This document shows positions 7,437 through 16,348 of a stretch of 64,000 bases of DNA, piece after piece; position 1 is the stretch's first letter; every line of letters begins with the position of its first letter. The translations under genes were made by a program, and so were the position numbers. Below the pieces are notes generated by a model, which saw nothing but the letters and a program-made list of their open reading frames with translations, ran no database searches and was not told the DNA's origin. Source of the stretch: Elstera cyanobacteriorum (GTDB lineage Bacteria; Pseudomonadota; Alphaproteobacteria; Elsterales; Elsteraceae); NCBI RefSeq assembly GCF_002251735.1, contig NZ_NOXS01000029.1:62001-126000 (forward strand), in the 5' to 3' direction.

Positions 7437-8384
7437 TCAAGCGGCGTCCCAGTTGAACGCGGCGACGGTGTGCCGCTTGCCCATCAAAAACGCATCGGCC
7501 ACTAGATGCAGCGGGGCGCCATCAACCTCCGACCGGTTTTCGTCCAGCAGGGTTTTGAAGCGGGCGTAGATTTCGGGATATTCGGTGTCGCTCTCGTCGA
7601 TCACCAATTGCCCGCCGAGCCATAGTTTGGTGCCGCCGTGGGTGAGGGTGAGCGCTAGGCCGCTGTCGGTTACAACGTCAATCGTCCAGGTCTGCTCCCC
7701 CCGTTGCAGCCAATCGACTGCAACCGTCGCGTCGGCCTTCGGCGAGCGAGCATCGGCCAGGGTCAGCCGGGCGGCAATCGGCGTATCGCGGTTGGCGGGG
7801 AAGTCAAGATCGGCGGCCGCCACCGTCAGCCGGTTCGGGAAAATCTCGGTCAGGATCGAAAAGGCGTTAATCGTCGGATCGAAAACGCCAAAACCGCCGG
7901 GGTGCCACACCCACTCCTGGCCGGGGTGCCAGCGGTTCACGTCTTCTTTCCAGGTGATGGTTAGGCGGGCGAGCGTCTCGTTAGCTAGTAGCTGCTGCGC
8001 TTTGGCCACGCCGCGATTAAAGCGCGAGTGCCACGTGGCGAACAGCACGCGCCCCGCCGCCTGCGCCGCCGGTTCCAGCGTTAGAAATTCGCTGACCGAC
8101 GGGGTGGGCGGCTTTTCCATTAGCACATGCTTACCGGCGGCCAGCGCCTTACGGACCAAATCGGCCCGGCCCTGCGGCGGGGTGCAGAGCGCTAAGGCCT
8201 CAAACTCTGGCCCATTGTTTAATAAATCGTCCAGATTGGCGTACTGCGGTAGCCCCTGATACGCCACCGGCGCGCGGCTGGCGAGCGCCACCAGCTCGAA
8301 CGCTGGATTTGCAGCAATCGCGGGCAGATGCTGCGCCTTGGCGATCACACCAACCCCCATCAGGGCCAAACGATAGGCGGCCAT
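7437..8384 (-). CDS. Gfo/Idh/MocA-family sugar 1-dehydrogenase (L-arabinose / D-galactose type)
   Basis: 315 residues from the ATG at 8384, which has AGAGAGG at a good distance; an in-frame ATG at 8393 lies directly against that site and is less likely. It has an N-terminal Rossmann fold (LALMGVGVIAKAQHLPAI), the EKPP dinucleotide motif, and KEDVNRWHPGQEWVWHPGG plus GVFDPTINA, which closely resemble the NAD(P)-dependent D-galactose/L-arabinose 1-dehydrogenases. The reaction is aldose to aldonolactone, the first step of the non-phosphorylative pathway. It follows an arabinonate dehydratase gene, supporting L-arabinose as the main substrate; D-galactose activity is also likely. Confidence 0.88.
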   Translation of the reverse strand: MAAYRLALMGVGVIAKAQHLPAIAANPAFELVALASRAPVAYQGLPQYANLDDLLNNGPEFEALALCTPPQGRADLVRKALAAGKHVLMEKPPTPSVSEFLTLEPAAQAAGRVLFATWHSRFNRGVAKAQQLLANETLARLTITWKEDVNRWHPGQEWVWHPGGFGVFDPTINAFSILTEIFPNRLTVAAADLDFPANRDTPIAARLTLADARSPKADATVAVDWLQRGEQTWTIDVVTDSGLALTLTHGGTKLWLGGQLVIDESDTEYPEIYARFKTLLDENRSEVDGAPLHLVADAFLMGKRHTVAAFNWDAA

Positions 8385-8403
8385 CGTGCTCATCCTCTCT
8401 TGG

Positions 8404-8420
8404 CAGGGGCGCTGCCCCTG
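8404..8420. other. Intercistronic hairpin
   Basis: CAGGGGC-GCT-GCCCCTG, a perfect 7-base-pair stem with a 3-base loop, 20 bases before the sugar dehydrogenase start and 14 bases after the dehydratase stop. No T-run follows, so processing, stabilisation or partial attenuation is more likely than termination. Confidence 0.45.
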
Positions 8421-8434
8421 ATCCTAGGCTAACC

Positions 8435-10177
8435 TCAATGCGAATCGCGCCCGATCCCCGACCCGCGACAGCCGCGCAGGAAGTCGAAATCAACCCCTTC
8501 GTCGGCTTGCGTAACGTGCTCGACGTAAAGCTGCGCGTACCCGCCTTCCGGCTTCGGTATTGGGGAGACCCAGGCAGCCTTGCGTTGCGCCAGTTCGGCG
8601 TCGGAGACATCGAGATGCAGGCGGCGGCCCGGCACATCAAGCTCAATCATATCGCCGTTCTGCACCAGGGCGAGCGGGCCGCCGTCCGCCGCTTCCGGCG
8701 CGACGTGCAGGACGACGGTGCCATAGGCCGTGCCGGACATCCGCGCATCGGAAATGCGCACCATATCGGTGATGCCCTTCTTCAGCACTTTGGCGGGCAA
8801 GCCCATATTGCCCACCTCCGCCATTCCGGGATAGCCCTTCGGTCCGCAGTATTTAAGGACCATGACGCAGCTTTCGTCGATATCCAGCGCCGGATCGTTC
8901 ACGCGGGCGTGATAATCCTCGATGCTTTCGAACACCACGGCGCGGCCCCGGTGCTGCAAGAGATGCGGCGAGGCGGCGGAGGGTTTCAGCACGGCGCCCT
9001 TCGGGGCCAGATTGCCGCGCAGCACGGCGATCCCGCCGGAGGCAGTGAGCGCCTTTTCCTTCGGTAAGATCACGTCCGAATTATAATTCGGCGCGTTCTT
9101 GACGTTTTCCCACATGCCGGTGCCGGTCGCGGTCAGCGCGTCCCTATGCAGCAGGCCCATCTCGCCAACGGCACGGATCACGGCGGGCAGGCCGCCGGCA
9201 TCGTAAAATTCCTCCATCAGGAATTCGCCGGAGGGTTGTAGGTTCACAATCGTCGGCACGTCGCGCCCGAACTGGTCCCAATCCTCCAGCGTCAGCGGCA
9301 CACCGATCCGGCCCGCCAGCGCCAGGATATGCAGCACGGCATTGGTCGAACCGCCGATGGCGCCATTGACGCGAATGGCGTTCTCAAACGCCTCACGGGT
9401 CAGAATATCGGACGGTTTCAGATCGTCCTTCACCATATCGACAATCCGGCGGCCCGAAAGCTGCGCCAATACCTGACGGCGAGCGTCCACCGCTGGAATG
9501 GCGGCATTGCCGGGCAGGGTCATGCCGAGGGCTTCGGCCATCGACGCCATCGTCGAGGCGGTGCCCATGGTCATGCAACTCCCCGCCGACCGCGCCATGC
9601 CCTGTTCGGCATCCATGAAATCTTCCAGCGTCATTTCGCCGGATTTGACCATTTCGGAGAATTGCCAGATGGCCGTGCCCGATCCCACGCTCTTGCCGCG
9701 CCATTTGCCGTTCAGCATCGGCCCGCCCGACACGACGAGGGTGGGGATATTGACGCTGGCCGCGCCCATCATTAGTGACGGGGTGGTCTTGTCGCAGCCG
9801 ACCAGCAGCACCACGCCGTCGATGGGATTATTGCGGATTGCTTCTTCGGCATCCATCGCCGCGAGGTTGCGGAACATCATCGCCGTCGGGCGCAGGGTGC
9901 TTTCGCCGCAGGAGAAGACGGGGAATTCCACCGGGAAGCCGCCCGCTTCATACACGCCGCGCTTCACCCGTTCGGCAATGTCGCGCAGGTGGGCGTTGCA
10001 AGGGGTGAGTTCCGACCAGGTGTTGCAAATGCCGATGATCGGCCGACCGTCGAACGTATCCGGCGGCAGCCCCTGATTCTTCATCCAGGAGCGGTGCATG
10101 ATCGCATTCTTGCCGGTGCCGCCGAACCATTCTTGGCTGCGGAGCGAACGGGGCCAGGGCGCTTTGGTGAAAGCCAT
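8435..10177 (-). CDS. IlvD/Edd-family L-arabinonate dehydratase
   Basis: 580 residues, the size of L-arabinonate/pentonate dehydratases. Iron-sulfur and metal ligands are visible: SCGES region, VGCDKTTPS and ARSAGSCMTMGTASTM; STNAVLH is another family landmark. The N-terminus LRSQEWFGGTGKNAIMHRSW is characteristic of the sugar-acid branch rather than of IlvD. It dehydrates L-arabinonate to L-2-keto-3-deoxyarabinonate in the cytosol. AGAGGA precedes the ATG. It lies between the gguC-like gene and the sugar dehydrogenase, fitting one catabolic operon. Confidence 0.9.
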   Translation of the reverse strand: MAFTKAPWPRSLRSQEWFGGTGKNAIMHRSWMKNQGLPPDTFDGRPIIGICNTWSELTPCNAHLRDIAERVKRGVYEAGGFPVEFPVFSCGESTLRPTAMMFRNLAAMDAEEAIRNNPIDGVVLLVGCDKTTPSLMMGAASVNIPTLVVSGGPMLNGKWRGKSVGSGTAIWQFSEMVKSGEMTLEDFMDAEQGMARSAGSCMTMGTASTMASMAEALGMTLPGNAAIPAVDARRQVLAQLSGRRIVDMVKDDLKPSDILTREAFENAIRVNGAIGGSTNAVLHILALAGRIGVPLTLEDWDQFGRDVPTIVNLQPSGEFLMEEFYDAGGLPAVIRAVGEMGLLHRDALTATGTGMWENVKNAPNYNSDVILPKEKALTASGGIAVLRGNLAPKGAVLKPSAASPHLLQHRGRAVVFESIEDYHARVNDPALDIDESCVMVLKYCGPKGYPGMAEVGNMGLPAKVLKKGITDMVRISDARMSGTAYGTVVLHVAPEAADGGPLALVQNGDMIELDVPGRRLHLDVSDAELAQRKAAWVSPIPKPEGGYAQLYVEHVTQADEGVDFDFLRGCRGSGIGRDSH

Positions 10178-10191
10178 GATCGTCCTCTCCC

Positions 10192-11181
10192 TTACAGCGC
10201 CTGAACGGCGGACGGGCCAGCGGGCACCGTCGCCAGCGGGTTGCGCAGCGGCAGGCCGAAATCGGCGACCGCGACTTCGAACACATCGCCATCCTGCGTT
10301 GTTACCCCATCGGCGAACGACAGGGTGGCCGTGCCAAAGAGATGAACGTGAACATCGCCCGGCTGGCGGAATAGCGCATATTTGAAGTGGTGATGTTCAA
10401 GGTTGGCGATGGTGTGGGACATATTATCCTCACCGGACAGGAACGGCTTTTCCCACAGAACGGCGCCATTCCGCAGAATGCGCGAGGTGCCGCGCACATC
10501 GGCGGGCAGCGCGCCGATGCGCAGTTCCGGGCCGATGGCGGCGGGGCGCAGCTTGGAATGGGCGAGGTAGAGGTAGTTAACCCGCTCCGTCACATGGTCC
10601 GAAAACTCATTGCCCAGGGCAAAGCCTAGTCGCAGCGGCGTGCCGTCGGCGGCAATGATATAGACCCCGGCGATTTCCGGTTCCTCGCCGCCATCGAGCG
10701 CGAAGTCGGGCGAGGGCAGGGGCGCGCCGGGGGCGATCAGCGCCGCGCCAGTACCTTTATAGAACCATTCCGGCTGCACGCCCGTTTTCCCAGCGGCGGG
10801 CTTGCCGCCGTCGAGGCCCATCTTAAACATCTTCATCGAGTCGGTCAGGACTTCCTCGTCCCCCAGCTTCTTGTGCATCGCGTCGCGCGCGGCGGCAGAG
10901 CCAAGGTGGGTCAGACCGGTGCCGGTGATGTGCAAATGGGCGGGGTCGGCGTGATCGATGGGGGACAGTAGCCGCCCGTCCGCCGCCAGGGTTTCGAGAT
11001 CGACCGCCTCGCCCAACCCCTGAAGGTCCACCTGTTGCGCCAGCCCATGCCCTTGGGAATGGGCGAGCAGCGCCAGATCGTAAATCCGGGTTACGCCTTT
11101 GACGACTCGGGCGTCGGCCCCGAGAGTGCGGGCAAGGACGATCCGGCTGCCGGACGGATCGAGAGCTTGAGAGAGCAGCAT
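10192..11181 (-). CDS. gguC: AraD1/GguC family protein (fumarylacetoacetate-hydrolase-like)
   Basis: 329 residues with AAAGGA 8 bases before the ATG. The C-terminal half has the FAH-fold signature: PEWFYKGTGAALIAPG, the metal-ligand stretch GEEPEIAGVYII and FALGNEFSDH. This family occurs as the third gene after chvE-gguA-gguB and is annotated AraD1, proposed to act on 2-keto-3-deoxy-L-arabinonate in non-phosphorylative arabinose catabolism. Its location between the transporter genes and arabinonate dehydratase supports that role; the exact reaction (dehydration to KGSA) is inferred from context. Confidence 0.88.
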   Translation of the reverse strand: MLLSQALDPSGSRIVLARTLGADARVVKGVTRIYDLALLAHSQGHGLAQQVDLQGLGEAVDLETLAADGRLLSPIDHADPAHLHITGTGLTHLGSAAARDAMHKKLGDEEVLTDSMKMFKMGLDGGKPAAGKTGVQPEWFYKGTGAALIAPGAPLPSPDFALDGGEEPEIAGVYIIAADGTPLRLGFALGNEFSDHVTERVNYLYLAHSKLRPAAIGPELRIGALPADVRGTSRILRNGAVLWEKPFLSGEDNMSHTIANLEHHHFKYALFRQPGDVHVHLFGTATLSFADGVTTQDGDVFEVAVADFGLPLRNPLATVPAGPSAVQAL

Positions 11182-11216
11182 GGGACTTTCCTTTCACCGG
11201 GCAAACCCCGGGCGTT

Positions 11217-11237
11217 CCCCGGCGGAAGACGCCGGGG
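11217..11237. other. Intercistronic hairpin between gguB and gguC
   Basis: Perfect inverted repeat CCCCGGCG-gaaga-CGCCGGGG in the 75-base gap between the permease and gguC. A strong GC stem without a T-run is typical of a processing or stability element that sets different transcript levels within an operon. Confidence 0.5.
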
Positions 11238-11256
11238 TTGAGCGCTGGAGGGGGGC

Positions 11257-12435
11257 TTAGGCTTTGTTCTTATTGTAAACGTCGATATAGACGGCGAGCG
11301 CCAGCACGAGGCCTTTGATGACCTGCTGATAATCAATCCCGATCCCCAGGATCGACATGCCGTTGTTCATTACGCCCATGATAAAGGCGCCGATCACCGC
11401 GCCCATCACCTTGCCGACCCCGCCGGAGGCGGAGGCCCCGCCGATGAAGCAGGCGGCAATAACGTCGAGTTCGAACGACAGGCCCGCTTTCGGCGTCGCG
11501 GTGTTGAGGCGCGCCGCGAAGATCAAACCAGCCAGCGCGGCGAGCACACCCATATTGACAAAGGTCAGGAAGACCAGGCGGTCGGTCTTGATGCCCGACA
11601 GTTTCGCCGCTTTTTCGTTCCCGCCGACGGCATAGACGCGGCGGCCGATGGTCGTGCGCGCTGTGACGAACTCATACGCCAAGATCAGGGCGAACATGAT
11701 GATCAGCACATTCGGCAGGCCCTTATAGGAAGCCATGAGATAGCTGAAGTAGCTCAAGCCCGCCGTTAGCGCGATGGCTTTGGCCCAGAAGAAAGGCGCC
11801 GGTTCCTGGCCGATATCGCTTCCCTGGGCCGCGAGGCGCTTGCGGGCATCGCGGTAGAGGATCAGCAAGGCAACGATGACACCAATGGCGAGCGAGGTGA
11901 CTTTCAGCCCCGGCCCCTCGGTCAGTTCCGGGATGAAGCCCGACGAGAGGCGCTGGAATTCGACCGGGAAAGGACCGATGGATTGGCCCTGGAGCAGCGC
12001 GAGCGTTAAGCCGCGAAACACCAGCATCCCCGCCAAGGTTACGATGAAGGAGGGAATTTTGAGATAGGCAACCCAATAGCCCTGGATCGCCCCAATCAAG
12101 CCGCCGACGATCAGGCAAATCAGAACCGCCGGGATGAAATGCATCTCATACTGCACCATCAGGACAGCGGCGAGCGCCCCGACAATGGCAACGGTAGAGC
12201 CGACCGAAAGGTCGATGTGCCCCGCGACAATGATCAGCAACATCCCCAGCGCCATAATGACGATGTAGCTGTTTTGCAGGATCAGGTTGGTCACATTCAG
12301 CGGGCGCAGCAGCGTGCCGTCGGTCGTGATCTGGAAGAAGACCATAATGACGACCAGCGACAGCAGCAGGCCATAATCGCGCATATGGCGCTTGATAAAG
12401 CTCTGCGCGCTATTGTCTTTCAATGCCATCGTCAT
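11257..12435 (-). CDS. gguB: Sugar ABC transporter permease
   Basis: 392 residues with about ten hydrophobic segments and the signature of RbsC/XylH-type permeases (AGHIDLSVGSTVAIVGA, then EFVTARTTIGRRVYAVGGNEKAAKLSGI, the cytoplasmic loop that contacts the ATPase). It starts at 12435, directly adjoining the stop of gguA with no gap, so the two are coupled. With GguA and ChvE it forms the high-affinity importer for arabinose, galactose, glucose and related sugars. The length of nearly 400 residues is normal for the XylH/GguB branch, longer than RbsC. Confidence 0.93.
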   Translation of the reverse strand: MTMALKDNSAQSFIKRHMRDYGLLLSLVVIMVFFQITTDGTLLRPLNVTNLILQNSYIVIMALGMLLIIVAGHIDLSVGSTVAIVGALAAVLMVQYEMHFIPAVLICLIVGGLIGAIQGYWVAYLKIPSFIVTLAGMLVFRGLTLALLQGQSIGPFPVEFQRLSSGFIPELTEGPGLKVTSLAIGVIVALLILYRDARKRLAAQGSDIGQEPAPFFWAKAIALTAGLSYFSYLMASYKGLPNVLIIMFALILAYEFVTARTTIGRRVYAVGGNEKAAKLSGIKTDRLVFLTFVNMGVLAALAGLIFAARLNTATPKAGLSFELDVIAACFIGGASASGGVGKVMGAVIGAFIMGVMNNGMSILGIGIDYQQVIKGLVLALAVYIDVYNKNKA

Positions 12436-13965
12436 TTAGGCCTCCCCATTCCGCATAATGGCGCGCATGATTTTTTCCTGCGTCGCCTCGGCTGCCGGGA
12501 ATTCCCCGACGAACCGCCCTTCGTTCATGACATAGATCCGGTCGCACGTGCCCAAGAGTTCCGGCATTTCCGACGAAATAACGATCACGCCGCGGCCTTC
12601 GTCGGCCAATTGGTTAATGATCGTGTAGATTTCATATTTCGCGCCCACATCGACGCCGCGCGTCGGCTCGTCGAGGATCAGCAGGTGCGGGTCGGTGAAC
12701 AGCCATTTGCTCAGCACGACCTTCTGCTGATTACCGCCAGAGAGGTTCATCACCTTCTGCATCACGTCGGAGCAGCGGATGGACAGGCGCTTGCGATAAC
12801 CTTCCGCCACTTCGGCCTCGTGCGCATCGCGGATCACTAGGTTTTTGGCGATCTTCGGCAGATTAGCGAGGCTGATGTTCTGGGTAATCGGATCGGGCAG
12901 CACCAGACCAAGATGCTTACGGTCCTCGGTGACATAAGCGATCCCGGCTTTGATGGCTTTTTCGATGGTCGAAACATCGATCACTTGGCCGTTTAGCCGC
13001 GCCTCGCCGCTGATCTTTTGTCCGTAGGACCGCCCGAATAAGCTCATCGCCAGTTCGGTGCGTCCGGCGCCCATCAACCCGGCGATCCCCACCACTTCGC
13101 CGCGACGGACGGAGAGATTGACCCCTCGGATCATCTCGCGCTCCGCATGGATCGGGTGAAACGCGCGCCAATCCTTGAGTTCGAACAGAGTCTCGCCGAT
13201 CTGCGGCGTGCGCTTTGGGTAGCGGTCGGCCATTTCGCGTCCGACCATGCCCTTGATGATCCGGTCTTCGTTCACCGGCCCGCCGTCGAAATCCAGCGTT
13301 TCCACCGTATAGCCATCCCGCAGAATGGTGATGCGGTCGGAGACTTTGGCGATTTCGTTGAGCTTATGGGAAATGAGGATCGAGGCGATTCCCTGGCGTT
13401 TGAACTCCACCAGCAGCTTCAGCAGGTTCTCGCTGTCGCTTTCGTTGAGGCTGGCCGTCGGCTCGTCGAGGATCAGCAGCTTGACCTTTTTCGACAAGGC
13501 TTTCGCGATTTCGACCAACTGCTGTTTACCCACCCCGAGATGGGTGATCAGCGTATCGGGCGATTCGTTCAGCCCCACGGTCTTCAACAGCTCGCGGGTC
13601 CGGTTTTTCGCTAAGGTCCAGTCGATCACGCCCCAACGGGCCGTTTCATTGCCAAGGAAAATATTCTCGGCAATCGACAGCAGCGGGACCAGCGCCAGTT
13701 CTTGATGAATGATGATAATGCCGCGTTCTTCGCTATCGGCAATGTCTTTAAAGTGCTGCGGTTGGCCTTCGTAAACAATCTCGCCTTCGAAACTGCCATG
13801 CGGATAAACCCCGCTGAGCACTTTCATCAGCGTCGATTTACCGGCGCCATTTTCGCCGCAGATCGCATGAATTTCCCCCGGTTGAACGGACAGGGTCACG
13901 TTCTTCAGGGCTTTGACGCCGGGGAAGCTTTTGCTGATCCCCCGCATTTCCAAGAGTGCGCTCAT
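12436..13965 (-). CDS. gguA: Sugar ABC transporter ATP-binding protein
   Basis: 509 residues from the ATG at 13965; the frame extends further upstream but overlaps a hairpin and lacks family similarity there. Two tandem ABC modules are visible: the first with [24 protein letters not shown] and ILDEPTASL, the second with degenerate Walker [10 protein letters not shown], then [15 protein letters not shown] and [12 protein letters not shown]. This double-ATPase layout is typical of CUT2-class importers. It energises GguB for ChvE-delivered sugars. A strong hairpin separates it from chvE. Confidence 0.94.
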   Translation of the reverse strand: MSALLEMRGISKSFPGVKALKNVTLSVQPGEIHAICGENGAGKSTLMKVLSGVYPHGSFEGEIVYEGQPQHFKDIADSEERGIIIIHQELALVPLLSIAENIFLGNETARWGVIDWTLAKNRTRELLKTVGLNESPDTLITHLGVGKQQLVEIAKALSKKVKLLILDEPTASLNESDSENLLKLLVEFKRQGIASILISHKLNEIAKVSDRITILRDGYTVETLDFDGGPVNEDRIIKGMVGREMADRYPKRTPQIGETLFELKDWRAFHPIHAEREMIRGVNLSVRRGEVVGIAGLMGAGRTELAMSLFGRSYGQKISGEARLNGQVIDVSTIEKAIKAGIAYVTEDRKHLGLVLPDPITQNISLANLPKIAKNLVIRDAHEAEVAEGYRKRLSIRCSDVMQKVMNLSGGNQQKVVLSKWLFTDPHLLILDEPTRGVDVGAKYEIYTIINQLADEGRGVIVISSEMPELLGTCDRIYVMNEGRFVGEFPAAEATQEKIMRAIMRNGEA

Positions 13966-13981
13966 CCCTAAACCCTCAGGT

Positions 13982-14013
13982 CTTCCGGCCCCACCCCAGG
14001 GCGGGGCCGGAAG
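13982..14013. other. Hairpin between chvE and gguA
   Basis: An 11-base-pair perfect stem, CTTCCGGCCCC with GGGGCCGGAAG, around a 10-base loop, 8 bases after the chvE stop. There is no T-run. Such hairpins just downstream of a solute-binding-protein gene commonly protect its mRNA 3' end, giving more binding protein than membrane components; that role is inferred here. Confidence 0.6.
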
Positions 14014-14021
14014 GTCAATTC

Positions 14022-15086
14022 TTACTGAATTTGTTCTTTTTTGTAATAGCCGCTGCCGATCAGCACCGATTCCCAATTGCTGGCATCGACCGAAACCGGC
14101 TTCAACAGGTAGGACGGAACCACTTTCACGCCATTGTTATAGGTGGTGGTATCGTTGATTTCCGGCTTGCCGCCCGACAGGACCGCATCAACCATCCCGA
14201 CGGTGACCTTCGCCAGCTCGCGGGTATCCTTGAAGATCGTCGAGGTCTGTTCGCCCTTCAGGATCGACTTCATCGACGGGATTTCGGCATCCTGACCGGT
14301 CACGACCGGCATTTTCTGTTCCTTGGTGCCATAGCCGACGCCCTTCAGCGACGAGATGATCCCGATCGACAGACCGTCATAGGGTGACAGTACGGCATCC
14401 ACGCGCTTCTGCGTGTAGAAGGCGCTCAGCAGGTTATCCATACGGGCCTGGGCGACGGCGCCGTCCCAGCGCAGGGTGGCAACCTTATCCATACCGGTCT
14501 GCTTGCTCTGCACGACCAGCTTGCCGCTGTCGATGTAGGGCTGAAGCACCGACATGGCGCCATTGTAGAAGAAGAAGGCGTTATTATCGTCCGCCGAACC
14601 GCCAAAGAGTTCGATATTGAACGGGCCTTTGCCCTCTTTCAGGCCCAGCGACTTTTCGATGTAGCTGGCCTGCAGCACGCCGACCTGGAAGTTATCGAAG
14701 GTCGCATAGTAATCGACATTGGCTGAACCGCGGATCAGACGGTCATAGGCAATGACCTTAATGCCGCTATCGGCAGCTTGCTTCAGCGCCGCGGTCAGGG
14801 TCGTGCCGTCGATGGCGGCGATGACGAGAACCTTCACCTTCTTGGTGATCATGTTCTCAATCTGCGCGAGCTGATTGGGAATATCGTCTTCGGCGTACTG
14901 CAGGTCGGTCTTATAGCCCTTTTCCTGGAAGACCTTCACCATGCTGGCGCCATCGGAAATCCAGCGAGCCGAGGATTTCGTCGGCATCGAAATGCCGATC
15001 AGGCCCTTATCTTGGGCGCTTGCCGCACCGGCAAACGCCATCACGCCGACCGCAGCCGCGGCGACCAGATTTTTCAACGCACCCAT
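14022..15086 (-). CDS. chvE: Periplasmic multiple-sugar-binding protein ChvE
   Basis: 354 residues with a classical signal peptide ([20 protein letters not shown], cleaved near residue 24) and a type I sugar-binding fold: [46 protein letters not shown] and VVTGQDAEI are all strong ChvE/SbpA landmarks. It binds arabinose, galactose, glucose and acidic sugars and delivers them to GguAB. In Agrobacterium and Azospirillum relatives it also signals to chemotaxis and sensor proteins. GGGAG precedes the ATG. The divergent LysR gene upstream is the GbpR type that usually controls it. Confidence 0.95.
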   Translation of the reverse strand: MGALKNLVAAAAVGVMAFAGAASAQDKGLIGISMPTKSSARWISDGASMVKVFQEKGYKTDLQYAEDDIPNQLAQIENMITKKVKVLVIAAIDGTTLTAALKQAADSGIKVIAYDRLIRGSANVDYYATFDNFQVGVLQASYIEKSLGLKEGKGPFNIELFGGSADDNNAFFFYNGAMSVLQPYIDSGKLVVQSKQTGMDKVATLRWDGAVAQARMDNLLSAFYTQKRVDAVLSPYDGLSIGIISSLKGVGYGTKEQKMPVVTGQDAEIPSMKSILKGEQTSTIFKDTRELAKVTVGMVDAVLSGGKPEINDTTTYNNGVKVVPSYLLKPVSVDASNWESVLIGSGYYKKEQIQ

Positions 15087-15257
15087 GTTTCACTCCCTAA
15101 CCAATTGTTTCAACGGGTCTTATTGAAAGGCTGTACCCGAATGACACGCGAAGCGTACCGTCGGCAGTCACCCCTCTGCCCCCCGATACCGGCGCTTCGG
15201 CCCGATTGTTTCAATCCTCAGACCTTTGCCCCGTCGGGCTTGACGGTCTTCTGATTT

Positions 15258-15309
15258 GGTATAATTGTCAAATAAGGATTAACGCAGTTTCTATACCGGA
15301 ACTGGTATA
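15258..15309. promoter_or_regulatory. Probable GbpR operator region
   Basis: An inverted repeat TATACC-N6-GGTATA (15292-15309) lies just before gbpR, with another GGTATA half site at 15258-15263. ATACC/GGTAT dyads fit the T-N11-A logic of LysR sites, and the region lies between gbpR and divergent chvE. Binding by GbpR with sugar-dependent control is inferred from the family. Confidence 0.5.
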
Positions 15310-15324
15310 CCAATGCAGGAACGA

Positions 15325-16326
15325 ATGACCGGAAACCCGTGGAGCGAAGACCCCGCCGATCTCATATCGGATGGTGCCGCGCCCTTGTTGCGCGCTGGGC
15401 TGAAGCTGGGGCATTTGCGCCTGATCGTGGCTTTGGATGAGCAGGAGAAGGTCAGCGCGGCCGCCTCGCTTCTCAACATCACGCAGCCCGCCGCGTCCCG
15501 GATGATCAGCGAGATCGAAACCATTCTGCAAGCGCCCCTGTGCGAACGGTTGCCGCGCGGGGTGATCCTAACGCCCGTGGGGAAGGCGATGGCCCGCCGC
15601 GCCCGATCGGTGCTGCTGGAATTGCGCGAGGCGGAACGGGAAGTGGCGGACCTGCGTGCCGGGCGCGGCGGCTCGGTCTATCTCGGTGCGGTCACGGCGC
15701 CGGCGGTCGAACTGGCGGTGCCGGCGATTGCCCGTGCCCGTGCGCTCTATCCGCTGATGGATATCAATATTCAGGTCGATACCAGTACGGTCTTAGCGCG
15801 CGAGCTTTTGGCCTCGCGGCAAGATTTCATCATCGCCCGCGTGCCGGACGATCTCGACCCGCGCCTCTTCGATACCAAAATGCTCTCCGGGGAGCGGGCT
15901 TGCCTCGCGGTACGCCGCGATCATCCTTTGGTGGGGCGGGGCGTCGTCGATCTCAATGATCTCAGTCACTTCGACTGGGTGATGCAGCCGAGCGGCACGC
16001 TGCTGCGCCGCACGGTGGAGCGGGCGTTTATGGCCCGCAATATACCGCTGCCTAAGCGTGTGCTGAACACCACGTCGCTGCTGCTCTCGATGGTCTTGAT
16101 CGCCGAAACCGACGCGATTACGCCGATTGCTTACGATATGGCGCGCTTCGTCAATCACCCGGACAAGCTGGGCGGGCGGATTGAGATTCTCGAACTGCCC
16201 ATCGAAATCTGGGTCGAACCCTATAGCCTGATCACTGTGCGCGACCGGGGCCTATCGCCCGCCGCCGAAGTTCTTTACCGGATGGTGGAGGAGGAGGCGG
16301 AGCGGTTGCGGGGGCAGGGACAGTAA
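15325..16326 (+). CDS. gbpR: LysR-family regulator GbpR (sugar-binding-protein regulator)
   Basis: 333 residues from ATG 15325, preceded by AGGAACG at proper distance; an ATG at 15313 in the same frame directly follows the operator and has no ribosome site. The helix-turn-helix is KVSAAASLLNITQPAASRMI (about residues 48-67), followed by a LysR effector domain beginning VYLGAVTAPAVE. The sequence around ATSLLLSM-type NTTSLLLSMVLIAETDAI and the MARFVN region matches GbpR-like regulators. Divergent placement from chvE supports control of the chvE-ggu operon; in relatives it is needed for sugar-induced expression. Confidence 0.88.
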   Translation: MTGNPWSEDPADLISDGAAPLLRAGLKLGHLRLIVALDEQEKVSAAASLLNITQPAASRMISEIETILQAPLCERLPRGVILTPVGKAMARRARSVLLELREAEREVADLRAGRGGSVYLGAVTAPAVELAVPAIARARALYPLMDINIQVDTSTVLARELLASRQDFIIARVPDDLDPRLFDTKMLSGERACLAVRRDHPLVGRGVVDLNDLSHFDWVMQPSGTLLRRTVERAFMARNIPLPKRVLNTTSLLLSMVLIAETDAITPIAYDMARFVNHPDKLGGRIEILELPIEIWVEPYSLITVRDRGLSPAAEVLYRMVEEEAERLRGQGQ

Positions 16327-16348
16327 TCCCCACCCCCAAAACGCGGCT

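Noticed and set aside
9329-9775. Open frame opposite the arabinonate dehydratase
   Set aside because: Shadow of the conserved IlvD/Edd gene; histidine- and glycine-rich without domain.
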